A DNA stretch of 64,000 bases from contig NBAZ01000004.1 of the NCBI GenBank assembly GCA_002794735.1, positions 1,302,001 through 1,366,000 of the forward strand. The letters run 5' to 3'. Positions 49,835 through 61,259 of the stretch are shown in pieces. The notes beneath the pieces were generated by a model, which saw only the letters and a list, made by a program, of their open reading frames with translations, ran no database searches and was not told where the DNA came from. Made by a program: the position numbers and the translations under genes. The stretch is from Pyrrhoderma lamaoense. Lineage: Eukaryota > Basidiomycota > Agaricomycetes > Hymenochaetales > Hymenochaetaceae. Numbering within the stretch: the stretch's first letter is position 1; the number at the start of each line of letters is the position of its first letter.

Positions 49835-51808
49835 TCACCATCTCCACTCAACCTCTCCACATGACCTCCCTCTCATACCTTTGAACACTTTATAAGCCTC
49901 GTTAGAAATTTTTAGTTGATCTACTTTTATTCCAGAAAAAGTAGATTGGCTGTTTTCGAATGTAATCTGGAAAGCCTTTGAAGGCTGAGTTACTTGGCCC
50001 CTGCAGAGATAAAGATTTTTTGAAAAAGGAAATGGAACTAAGGATTAATAAACTGGGATGGAGTTAAAAATTAGGCACTAGACGAACGTTGTTGTAAAAC
50101 TTCCTCGTAAAGTATGTGAGGACCCTTGTGGTGCCTTCCGGATCTCCCATTTCAACCTCTGATTGGGATAAGTTAACAAGTGATCATAACCAATGCATCT
50201 TAGATCTCTTTTAGGAAGGGAGGGAAAACAAACAAATAAACATACATGTGTTTTTGGGTCAAATCCCCATGTTGCACCGGAGGATACCACACAATTCGAT
50301 CCGACTGCTCCCTCACCTAGATGCAGTTCTACGGTTATCCGTTCCATGACTCGTGTTGAGAGTCTAGATGTTAATGTGAAATTTAAAGATCCTATTCCGA
50401 TTGCCTTTCAATACTCTAATGTGTTTGAGACATGAAAAAAAAGTGGAATCGAGATAATTACCGCCATTAGACTCTAGTGATATAATAGGTACCAACGAGA
50501 ACGGCACTGGAATGGGTCTTGGGGTTACGGCAGCCGAGGTAGGAGCTGGAGCATAGCGGTAGTCCATTAAGACAAACCGCCCATCAGGAGGTACGAATGA
50601 CAGGGATTTGTCCCGCGTCCATCTTTGAAGCCTAGTTGGGGAAGAGGAAGAAGTTAACCGATCTTTTGGACCCGAGACATCTACTGAGGGAATTTTAGAT
50701 TTTTTCTTTACTTACCGTACACAGGGATGGAAAGAGCAATCGTGCAAATACTTGGTATCAGCAAACGTTAGTAAGAGATCGGGGATGCCTATCCATTGTA
50801 GGTTAGAGTAATCAGTCACCAGGGGAGGAGGGAAAAAAAGGAAAAACGCGGCCTATTCGGGGATTTAGAGTTACCTACATACCAGATAATCTACAATTCG
50901 TTTCGATTTTGCCCCAGACCTGATTTGATACTGTGGTGCCGTTCCTATAAAAGATAAATTTGATTCGTTATGATCACCAGATCGGAAAACCGAAGGAGTC
51001 TAGCGGCATACTTATCAACAATCGCACGCATGTCCTCGATCATGTCGAAATAAATTTCATTGTTGTTGTGTTTGATGCCTTGTTTCCTCCATGGTATAGG
51101 AGATGAGAATGGATTTGAGCTTGCCTTTGCAAGTCCAGAAACGCCAGTTGCTGATAGAATCTTATTGAGCAATGATGGAGGGATCACGATATCTCGAAGA
51201 GTGTTGCGTTCTGTAGTTAGGGGGTGACCGTTGTCTAGCATCTCTTCGAGAAGCTGATTACGGTGATATGGTGTATATTAGCCGCACATCATACATGGTA
51301 TAAACGGAAATAGTTCATACCTGGTAGACAATATCAAAATGATCACGGAGCGTGGAGCTTGATATCTCACCAAGATAGTCTTGCAGTGTCTCACAGAATA
51401 ACTGAAGAAACGAGAAAACATATAAGGCATCAACTATAGTAAAAATAGTGATATTGCTTGATGAGTTCAGATAGCTCCATAATAGTGCTTATTGCTCGTA
51501 CACACCATCTCCGCTAACGGGACACAACAATCTTAAGCCATCACCACACTCAACATGACAACACGCGGAAGGTCCTTCAAGCGTAGAAACATATATTACT
51601 GGGTCCAATTGGCCGTTTACAGAATCTGACAGGGCATTATTAAAGGCATCGATATGCAAAATTGGATACGCTGTTGAGGTAGTTTTAAAGTTGGTTTGGA
51701 TGATGGGTCGCCTTTAGAATGTAAAGTCTGTTAACATGATAGCATACTGGCACTGATATACTTAGTTCACCCGCTCGACTCCAGGATTATCAGTCCATCG
51801 ATTGCCAT
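49835..51808 (-). CDS. APM3: AP-3 complex mu subunit
   Basis: Ten exons, 51808-51771, 51711-51506, 51433-51321, 51253-51012, 50944-50883, 50788-50716, 50631-50462, 50391-50246, 50158-50088 and 50000-49835, give 428 residues with every phase in agreement. The protein is the cargo-binding medium chain of AP-3, which sorts membrane proteins from Golgi/endosomes to the vacuole. Seen: MAIDGLIILESSGRPII (longin-like start), FSFLQLFCETLQDYLGEI, DIVYQLLEEMLDNGHPLTTE, FSSPIPWRKQGIKHNNNEI, LLTFADTKYLHDCSFHPCV, FVPPDGRFVLMDYRYAP and the C-terminal GMRGRSCGEVEWRW typical of Apm3. The C-terminal Tyr-signal binding domain is shorter than in metazoan AP3M, as in other fungi. Confidence 0.93.
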
Positions 51809-54449
51809 AGTTATAGAAGGGAGTCCCTGAAGATAATTCCGACTCGAGAAACCAAGTTTGCTGTCTGGCTTCTGCTCTCGGCGTGTGTGTAAACGTCACT
51901 AACGCTGGCGAATTTGGTAATTGAGTGGGTAAGGTGTTGATTCCCGGGGAGTCGGTAAATAAACCCTCTATTAGGCTCTAAGGTTAATAGCCGATGACTT
52001 CTTTGATCGCCCCGACATCCCTTTACTTTGTTTCTGAGCTCTAACCTCAGTCACCGAGAAGTGTTCTAACAAAGACAGTAATTTGTGATAAAACGAACTC
52101 TTTTCGACTACAAATAGGTGAGGTAAAATGTCATAGAGGCGTAATAGTTGTTTATTTTACAAATCACGGAGAGTACACCCATTTATATCCCATCATAAGT
52201 AGCCACTTGATTCAATGAGAAAGTTCAGGAAGGCTGGGTGAGAATTGATGGCGAAGAAACATTATACAAATACGTGTCTGGGCAAGTCCGACGATGACTC
52301 CAACCTTTTATACTGTCTTGATGGGGTAGACAATTGAAACTAATCATGATTCTTGGTTATTCATCCAGAGAGCCAATACAATTTCACAATATCCGCTAAC
52401 ATCGTAGGTACAGACGATCCGCTGAAACGAGAACATTGACTGTCTATGCCGCCGGGAGCTGCAGGGCCAGAGCGGCGACATCGCATATTTTGTTTTGGAC
52501 GTTGTGATGTCCGGTAACTAGCTATCTGCTTCGTGAATTTGAGGTCACTATGGATATATGACTAGAGATTTGGTAAAGAGTTAAGCTTAGCAGAAAGCGT
52601 ATAAATACACATTCAAAAAGCAAAATGGAGTAAGCGGATCAATGTTGTTGTATCTTTCTATGTTATACCCGTTATGAAACGTTAGAGAGTCGAGAGTAAC
52701 CACATAACGTTTGCCTAAATTTTTCATAGCTAATAGCACAGCAGTGGCCGTATCTTCCAAAAGGAGTTACGTCACCATTATGAGAACCTTGCCATTTGAT
52801 AAGATTTCTCGATGCCATGACAAGTCTGCATACCGTGTACTACAACAACAACATTATGAATTACCATTGGTTATAAACGTATAAGTATCTCAGTTACTAT
52901 TATACATCTTGATCATACTAACGTCAATGATGAACTTACCTTTTTCGAAACATGGTGTTCATAGCTGTTTTGAGACATGAAACGTTTGAACTTATACTGA
53001 GAAAAGTGATCGGTGAATCTGTGAATTTCGAGCGGCCGGATAGGGTTGCCCCATAGGCGCAGGCGAAACCTATGTTTGCTGTGACACTAATATGGCCCTG
53101 AAAGGGGATTTGAAGAGAGACTGGGGGAAAATCAAGTATTTGTACAGGTGAGTGGAATGAAAGACTTGAATGCCATGATGCAATTAAGTGCGAAGGCTAT
53201 ATGACCCGATAAACATGGTGTCTATAGGAAAGATAGGTAAGATCCATTGATGACAGAAAATACGATGGAAGGTCATTGTTTTCGGGATCGGAGGAGTTTA
53301 GATATATTTTACCCAATAATTCGGCATCTCCCTCTTGTGCGGGGCAAGTTTCGAATCGCGTACCTATCCGCAACCGCTGAATTTACATGTACAGGATATT
53401 GTCGAGACAGCTAGCGTCTGCGATTGCATAAAAAAGAGTCCATACTCAAATATTGACGTACGAATAACTAGTTACGACGATTGGAGTAAGAGCATTATGG
53501 TGGCCAATATAGAGGAAGAACATAACAAAGCTTAAAAAGCCATACAGCCAAAGATAGACAAGCTTAAGGAGAGAATCAGTAGGACGAGATCCCTTGGCCG
53601 GGATAACGGATCCGTGTACCGAAAATAAGCGAAGCGGTCGGCACTTAGCAACGGCACGTAAAATTAGATGGGCTGTCTGCGGCAAAGAGAAAGTATTGTA
53701 GAGAAGGACCCAAGGTGAGAGAACGATGAGGATTAATGAGAGAAAGCTAATCGGTTACGCGGAATTGAGTAAGTCGAGAATGAGGGCAACGCACATTGAA
53801 TTTTTGAGATATGCGTTGAAGGATGATCGAGTAGGAAAATGATGGATGGAAGGCTATTACATAAAAAGATCACACGCGGCGTGACACGAGGCCTGGAGTA
53901 GCACAGAAAAAAAGAGTCTCCTGTTTGCCTGCTTGTGTGTGTTGTGACACTAGCGACCTGCTGGAGCGCGTATGGTACATATTTGTTGCTCGAGTAAGGG
54001 CAAGTAAAATTTTTCTTTTTTTTTCTTTTCGTTTTTGAATTTAGTATCCATTAGGTGGATCATTGAATTGGCGAGACTGTTTTATAGCCAGATTGGGAAA
54101 ATGTTCATGAAGAGAGTGAGCAAGTGTTGAAGAGATGCGTGACTCGTCACAGGTACCTGTTTCAGTCAGGGACAGGTGGGAAATGGTATACATATTGAGG
54201 AGGGGGCTATAACCTTCTCAAGACTGTTACGCCTCACTCACTCAATCGTCTGTCCGACTCGCTTTCTCGTCGTCTCCCTCGACTTCCTCCCTCTCCTCCT
54301 TTCCTCCTTCCTCATCTCTCCCATAATTTCCCTCGTATTCTTTCTGTTGGCCTCGTAAATTTTACTCATATATCTTTTATTTTAAGCCATCCTCTCTCTC
54401 AATCTTAATATCCTTCCCCTTTCTCCCCCTCATCCCACTACCTACTCCG
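51809..54449. other. Gene-poor region with a coding remnant
   Basis: About 2.6 kb between the divergent AP-3 mu and RGS genes. Only the minus-strand remnant at 52587-53196 (and weak open segments up to about 53690) looks protein-like. The 54.2-54.45 kb part is CT-rich and is probably the RGS promoter. Confidence 0.6.
52587..53196 (-). pseudogene. Decayed protein-coding remnant, family unknown
   Basis: Two segments read like protein in a single splice-linked frame: 53196-52940 (includes SPVQILDFPPVSLQIPFQGH and TANIGFACAYGATLSGRS) and, after an intron of 100 bases with GTAAGT donor and TTGTAG acceptor, 52839-52587 (RYADLSWHREILSNGKVLIM, then LLLEDTATAVLLAMKNLGKR and LDSLTFHNGYNIERYNN). Between IMVT and LLLED there is an in-frame TAA (52769-52767) that would be CAA with one transition. 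Weaker open stretches continue upstream to about 53690. I do not recognise the family. The stop and the loss of any clear start suggest a degraded gene. Confidence 0.4.
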
Positions 54450-56630
54450 ATGGCCGAAGATGCACAACATGGCTCTGGTCAGAGCACCTCATCACATATG
54501 ATGAAGACGACGAAGCGTGGCAGGCCCTTTCTTAAAGTATGTTTCATCTCAACTCAGAATCGCCCAACTTGTCGTGCTTATCCTCTCCTTTTTGATGGGT
54601 AGGACACGCTTGACCTTTTCGCTACACTGATCGTTTCTCTCGACCTCACGACCCACAAACAATTCTTCAAATCTTTTCCTAATTCGTTTACAACGTGCGT
54701 ACTCTCCCCCCTTCCTTCCTTCTTTGCATCCCATATCTTAGTATCAATCATTTCGTTGGGGTGGATAAACAGTGATGAGGCTGCTCAGAACCTCGCCGCG
54801 TTGAAGTTCTCCCAATCCAATCGCGGGCCGGATCCTCGCGACCCCTCAAGAATTGTAACAACAACAACGACCACGACCTTCTCGATGACCCGGGATATGG
54901 CAAAAGCAATGTGTCAGCACTTTATGGATGCTCGCTTAATTGAAAACGCTGCAGATCGAAATTCGAATTTATTCAAGGAACGTGGTGTATTCGTCTTAAC
55001 TCCAAAAGGTTTACACGTTTTAGAACGATTCATTACAAAGAATGGCATAAGTGCTGAGCCATTAGCTAAAGTTTTCTCGTCTCAACCTATTTGCTTAAAA
55101 CTGCTCCATCTCGAGCGGCGTTCTTCTGATGACGAGATCATTATCTCCCAGGCCGTGGTTACTGCTTTATTCCGTCGCTTCGCAGGTCGAAATGCAAACT
55201 ACATGCCCGAAACCGCAAACCCATTAGATGCATCTCAAGAGTACCACGAGCGATCCAAGGGTATACCTCTGGTGGATGTCACCGAACGTCAACCTGGTAT
55301 TCTTGGGCGTAGTAATACTTCGTATAAATATTGCTTCCAGGCGGTCACTGCTCTTGAGTGGCTCTGCGATTTCACTTCCATTGTTGGTCGTGACGAGGCA
55401 GCAGAGATGGCTGCTCATTTCGTTCGTTTCGGTTTAATTACGCTGGTGAGCGATAAGCGTAAAGGGAATGATTCTGCTATTATCTTCACTGTTCGTGGTA
55501 GTGCTCCAGCAGGCAATTCACCGGTTTCTGTGTGTTATTTCTATCAAATACTCTCAATAACCGGATTACTGATGGGTTTTTATCTTATAAATTTCTACAG
55601 CAACAAGGAGAATTCCGTTGCACTTCAAAAGCTATCTACCGGATCACGGATGAAGGCCGTCGTGTAGCGCGTTGGGAAGCTGCATCTGGACGTCGCGATT
55701 CCCCCAATGCATCGACAACGAACATCTCAAAGGATGAGAGATCCTCTTTGGAAAGAAAGGAGGACGCTAGCGTTACAGAGCATACGTACCCATCGAAATC
55801 CGAAGCAGACGTTAGACAGCCTGGTGATAGGAATGCGGATACTCGTCGTAGCAACAAAGAGAGCAATACTGACCGCCTCAGGTACATACTCAACGAACCT
55901 GCTGTTCGTTCTCTTTTCCGTGATTTCCTTCGAGCCAACTTCTGTGAAGAGAACTTGGCTTTCTGGCTTGAGGTTGAAGATTTCAAGCGCAAATTTAATA
56001 CGACATCGAGTGCAAGAGGTGGTGATGCGCGGCTAGGTGGCAAAGGTACTCCAGGACAAGCCGCAATGGAGAAACATCACGAAGGTTTGATCAAAAATGC
56101 CTTCGTAATTTACAATATGTATCTTGCACCTTCAAGTCAATGCGAATTGAACATCGACCATGGTTTAAGGGGGGAATTGGTCAGCTACCTCAGCCAAGTT
56201 ATGACAGACATCACTGGGAAGTCTTTCCAAGGTCGTGTTGAGCCTGACCAAGCTGCTCCATTGAACGCAACTCAGCTGCAGACGATGATTCGATTATATG
56301 ACCGTATCCAAACCCATGTTTTCCGGTTAATGGCTACTGATTCCGTACCTAAGGTATGCTGACTGTGTTTTATTTGATTATCAGTTTTGAAGGTTTTATT
56401 AACTGATCATTTCGTAGTTCATCAAAACACCTGAGTTCAAGGCCCTAAAAGCTTGGGTTGAAGATGACGGTTCCTCTGATGAAGATGCACCTGAGGGACA
56501 AGTTCGTGGAACTGGTAATCCAACCTTACCACCAGGCCTTGAAGATGATGAAGTTGGGCGGGTACATGTAACAAAATCGCAGCAGGCAGGAAATGAACAT
56601 CGGCGGCAACCTCAAGCTCAAAAGCCCTGA
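54450..56630 (+). CDS. Regulator of G-protein signalling with DEP region (Sst2/FlbA/Thn1 class)
   Basis: Exons 54450-54536, 54603-54694, 54773-55523, 55601-56353 and 56418-56630 encode 631 residues, clean frame. RGS proteins of this class speed GTP hydrolysis by G-alpha and thereby damp pheromone or growth signalling; Thn1 of Schizophyllum and FlbA of Aspergillus are members. Two DEP-like parts are visible: MTRDMAKAMCQHFMDARLIE...GVFVLTPKGLHVLERF (about residues 100-160) and WLCDFTSIVGRDEAAEMAAH (about 255-320). The RGS domain, about residues 405-570, contains LNEPAVRSLFRDFLRANFCE, ENLAFWLEVEDFKRKF, KNAFVIYNMYLAPSSQCELN and LYDRIQTHVFRLMATDSVP. A disordered Ser/Asp-rich linker separates DEP and RGS, and the tail after FIKTPEFKAL is acidic. 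Start at the ATG of MAEDAQHGSG. Confidence 0.94.
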
Positions 56631-57462
56631 GGTCCTTGATTGAGCGGATGCTGTTTTCATTGTTTATTTTGTTTCATCTGATTCCCGCATATCTTCTATT
56701 CTTTGTGCAATTGCATTGTGTCCTATCCCTAGCAGAGTCTTCTTCACTCTCACATCTGGTTTTCTTCCTCATGATGAACCCTCAATCTTGATCGATTTAG
56801 GCCGTCGATCTCATTAATAAAATAAAGGTCCATGCGAATTTATCCGTTTACCATTAACCTCTCAATCTACATGTTTTTATCATCTGAACTGTACTTCTAT
56901 CTTTTCTTATACCTTACACCTTCCCGACGATTCTCAGGCAGGCGTTTTTGGGTTTGGGAGTCAACTAATATGTCATCTTCCGCACTGTCTACCTCACCTC
57001 GTACAGTCTTTTTTTTCGTGTTTATCTCTCCTGTTTATCACTTTACATTCTTGATGTTTTTTCTTTCTTTTTCTCTTTCTTGTTTGGTCGTAGTAGTCTG
57101 TATCACTACAGCAGACTGCAACGGTCAGAGGTTGTATATTGAACTTTATTATCGTAGGGAAGCGAAAGTAATAGACTGTGCGAGATGCATGTATGTATCT
57201 TGTGCGTTGATTATGAATTTTAAAATCAAAAAATGTTAAATCCTCATCCTGATATCCGCATGTTACGTCAACTAATGAGTAGCATAAATATAATTCAACT
57301 GTCGTGTAATATAATCATGATGATGGATTACAAATGCTGTACAAATTAGTTATTGTTTACTCACTGAGTACATATGTGAGATCAACATCGGAGTTCCTGA
57401 GTGAACGATTTCCACGACTTGTAACTTGTATCTGTACCGCTGCCTGCATCCTTGATCAAAGC
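56631..57462. other. Intergenic, no supported gene
   Basis: About 0.8 kb holding the 3' end of the RGS gene and the promoter of the MAPR-like gene. A 135-codon frame here is Phe/Ser/Leu-rich and does not look coding. Confidence 0.6.
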
Positions 57463-58683
57463 ATGTCTTGGTTGATGAATCCTACCGGAGAACATCCTCC
57501 TCGTAATAGCGCACAGGATGAACCGGAGGAAGAGAAAGTGCGTTAAGTTCCATAATATCTTCCCAATTGAGTTTTATCAATTTCTCAACGGGACACGTAT
57601 GTGTTTCTCAGGTTTTAGATTACTCAGGTCGGAAAGTATCAAACAGGACTGCAAATCAACCCTTTCTAGCGTATGGGAGCAAAACGTACAATGCACTATA
57701 CACATTCTGATTGTATAAACTAGTTACACTCGTTACAGACAAGGACAGGAGCGTCTACATAATGAATGGCTTGAGAGGAAAAATGAGAGGGATGAAAAAC
57801 TGGCAAAGGGTGAAGAAGTGGGACCGGAAGAACCTGATCCAACTGCCCAAGAAGAAGTAGGACTCTTGGGATTTCTCAAATTCATCGTGTACTGTCTACT
57901 CTTTCTGGCCTTGGCTGGAAAGTTCTTCACTGGGAGTTTTCTTTTTAACTATGAAGAGAATATACCATCTTTGAAGAAGCTTTGGCCGGTAAGTCTAATT
58001 TCCACTTTTAGCATATAGTTTAATCATTTATCTACATACCCGATATTCCTAGACAAATGATCGTTTATTTTCCGAGAACGGATTGTCGAAGTTTGATGGA
58101 ACAGATCCTAATAAGCCCATCTACTTGGCGGTATGCATGCAATATTAATATGACTTGATTAACTTTATCCAACAGAATCATTGAATTCAGATTGATGGTA
58201 TCGTTTATGACGTTACTGAAGGCAAACGAACATATGGCCCCGGCGGCTCTTATCATTTCATGTAAGTCAGACAGCTTTAATTCATGTTTCACTTTTGACT
58301 ATCGTCGCTATCTCAATCATATATAAAGGGCCGGACGTGATGCTGCTCGAGCATTTGCAACGGGCTGTTTCGCTACACACCAAACACATGATACTCGTGG
58401 ATTAAATGAACGGGAGGCAAAGGTAAGCTAGCAAACAGTGATGTATAAATGTGTATGTCATTTTTATCTTTCGTTGACATCGTGTATTTAGAGTTTGGAA
58501 CACTGGAAAAACTTCTTCGCTAGCCATAAGAAATATGTGAGAGTTGGGAAGGTAATGCATCCTCCTATTGATCCCGCCAGTCCCGTTCCGGAACCGTGTC
58601 GAGAAGAGAAGCCAACAGAGAGGAAGAATGACGAGAAGGCTTCTAAGAAACCCGAAGCACCAGCTAAACATCAAGAATTATAA
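57463..58683 (+). CDS. MAPR-family membrane haem protein (Dap1/PGRMC-like)
   Basis: Clear exons: about 57739-57988, 58053-58130, 58191-58261, 58329-58422 and 58492-58683. A likely first exon starts at 57463 (MSWLMNPTGEHPPRN), but its phase does not match the next exon, so the junction is unresolved (missing small exon or missing base). One transmembrane helix, FLKFIVYCLLFLALAGKFFT, precedes a cytochrome b5-like domain: NDRLFSENGLSKFDGTDPNK, PIYLAIDGIVYDVTEG, YGPGGSYHFMAGRDAARAFA and THQTHDTRGL. MAPR proteins bind haem through a Tyr and support cytochrome P450 enzymes such as Erg11. The tail is Lys/Glu/Pro-rich. This is the longer, membrane-anchored basidiomycete form. Confidence 0.85.
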
Positions 58684-58927
58684 TACCATATATTATTCTA
58701 TGTTGTCCAAGTACATATATATATATATTATTCTACTAACATAAAAATTCGCATCCAGGCGGCATGATAGGGGTTCATACTGTAAATTAATACAATATCA
58801 ACGAAAGGACAATCGCAAAGAACTCATTGAGAATAAAGAGGAGTAAGAGCTGCGATCTGAAAGGGAGAAAAAGGGATTGTCTGTTCAAGTTTTGCTGTGA
58901 TTGAGTATAGTGTTTACTAGAGCTTTA

Positions 58928-59619
58928 TTAAAGGTCAGGCAACTCAACTCGACGGGTTGGACCACTGGCGGAGCTAACCTGTCCAGATGGTCCCCTATTC
59001 AAGAAATAATTCTTAAGGATGGGGAAGTCGGCCATGCTGATGTCTATAAGAGACATGAAGGGATCGTTGCCACCACCTCGATATTTGGCGACAATGATAT
59101 TACCCCTCCAAGCATTATCTTCATTATATGATCGACCTTGAATCTCCTTAATGGCCCTGTTTATCGGAAATGGGGCTCCGGTTCGCGATACTGTTACAAA
59201 AAATGTGAGCAATGTCATTAATATACAGCTTGATGATACGCACCAACTGGATAGAATATGATATAAGGATTCGCAAAATTCTTTGTCATACCTTCCAGTG
59301 AGTCAACTAACTGTATGCCGATGTAAGGTTGGGCGAAACAAGGGAGTCAGAAAGAGCTTACTTGTACACGCCACGCACGCTGGTTTGGGACGTCTGCGAC
59401 GGTATCCATATGGACTTCAGGATGGGGCATGACAGAAACCAAGATTACTTGGCCTGTTTGGGGATTGGTCCTAGTTAAAGGACTTTACAAAAGAACTGTT
59501 GTGAGAATACTATTGAAAACACTCATAAAAAGAACATACCTAGTCGGAAGTTCGACAACTTGAGGAGGTCTCCCGTCTGCGGGGAAAAGGATAGCATCGT
59601 AAGAAAGCAAGTCGTCCAT
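58928..59619 (-). CDS. Conserved-looking protein of unknown function, 172 residues
   Basis: Four exons, 59619-59540, 59470-59362, 59310-59244 and 59190-58928, all phases agreeing. Starts MDDLLSYDAILFPADGRPPQ; other segments are QVILVSVMPHPEVHMDTVAD, LEGMTKNFANPYIIFYPVVS, TGAPFPINRAIKEIQGRSY and WRGNIIVAKYRGGGNDPFMS. The clean four-exon structure and globular composition argue for a real gene. No membrane helix, signal peptide or known motif. It is convergent with the MAPR-like gene (245 bases between stops). I do not recognise a family. Confidence 0.7.
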
Positions 59620-61259
59620 TGCTAAACCAAAGAATGTTTAGAAAATTCAGCATTATCCCGGACCAAATACCAGAAACTTGAAAGGAAGCTCACCAAAGTA
59701 CTCGAAGAAAAAGAAATGAATTAAAAGGATCTAGCAATTAAAAGAGAAGGAGAAGAAGTTGAAAAGAAGCTGAAAAAGAAGAAAAAATGTTGTTGCGATT
59801 GAAGCAATGGAGAACAGGATAGAAGCTTCCTCTGAATTTATACAAGTCTGACGCTCGGGATCGTCACCCATGCCTGTTACATGCAATCATACTGAGGGCA
59901 CGAGGTGTTCTACCCTGTTACCTAGTCGAATGAATGAGTACATATCGTATGTAGAACCGACTTCGGCAACACAAATAGTAAGTTAAATGGAACTTGTATT
60001 AATCTTTACAAAAACAATCGACGATTACTCGATTATTACAGACCTCGGTTCAGGGAACAAGTGAATGTGAAAACCGGTGTGGCCCGATCACAATCGTCTC
60101 ATCCCCGTTATTTCCTCTGTGTAACAGTAAGATTATGACCCCCTCATGGAACAGACTGACATTTTATCCGCAATTTCGAATAGTAGGGTCTCATCAAATT
60201 AACTTTTAAACTGGCAATGGTTGTGATGCCCTTTCATGATCAGGAGTCCAGATTTCTGTATTTTTAAGATGATTAGCATACAAAGGACACCAATCGTCAC
60301 TGGATGAAGATCCGTTAGTTCCGGACAGCCGCATTCACGGTCCAACATATCAGGCAAGTATGGAAGGTTCTAAAGCAGCCTTGCTCACCCACCAGGTAAA
60401 AAAAGGGTTAGTTACTGGTGAGTTGAACATGTACAATACATGTATAAACTAGAATCTTTTGTATAGTCAACTTGCTTTAGTAAATATTGATCTTCCGTCT
60501 TTTTGTCACGAGATCCTTGATAGATATCGAGGAATCTTTAGATGGTGAAAAGGGTACATCTTTCCGGCCACGTTTAGGACACATGTTGCACCACTCAAGT
60601 TGGTAATCGCTAAATCCGAAACTGGTAATAACTGGGTGTAAAATATGGGTCAATACTCAATCGTAGGATTTGCGTTTAGATATCAATAGAGAATTCTTCA
60701 TATAAATGCCCTATGCAACGGCTTGCAGGTCGGTAACTCTTATCAACTCAGTAATGAAGTCCCCCTCGCTGGATCCTGCTGAATGTACGAAGGCCGGAAG
60801 GATCTGTCAAACAACCGAGAGGCGCTTGTTCGAGACCAGTTTGTTTCTCAAATCCTGTGCTCTTGTTAGACTGTAATAACCAGATACGGGATAGTTGAGA
60901 TAGCTGAGAGGCATATGCATTTTTTGAGTGTGGTGAAATTCAACAAGCGTAGGAGGACATTTGACCGATATCAGGGAAGAAATTAGCGACAACACGACCC
61001 AATCTCATGTAACCTGTATTATGTATTACTCCCGTAAGTTGTACGAAGTCCTCTTGAATCCAGTAACCTTTAAACTTTTTGATTTTTAAACAAGTGGCTA
61101 AAAGAAATAAATTTCTTGAAGCCACGGATTTTAACACAATCACGTGAGCAAGAACTACCACACTATGAGTGATCATGAGGTTTACGCGCTCGTGTTGTTG
61201 CGCGCCTTCTTTACTGAACAAGTTCTTCAACGCTAAGCGTGAGTGGCCACGACGGGACC
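59620..61259. other. Intergenic, weak coding-like fragments only
   Basis: About 1.6 kb between divergent genes. On the minus strand a segment near 60480-60630 reads FGFSDYQLEWCNMCPKRGRK followed by a basic stretch, and frames near 60800-61230 are open, but I see no splice-linked model or start that joins them. Possibly a degraded gene; unsupported as a feature. Confidence 0.45.
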
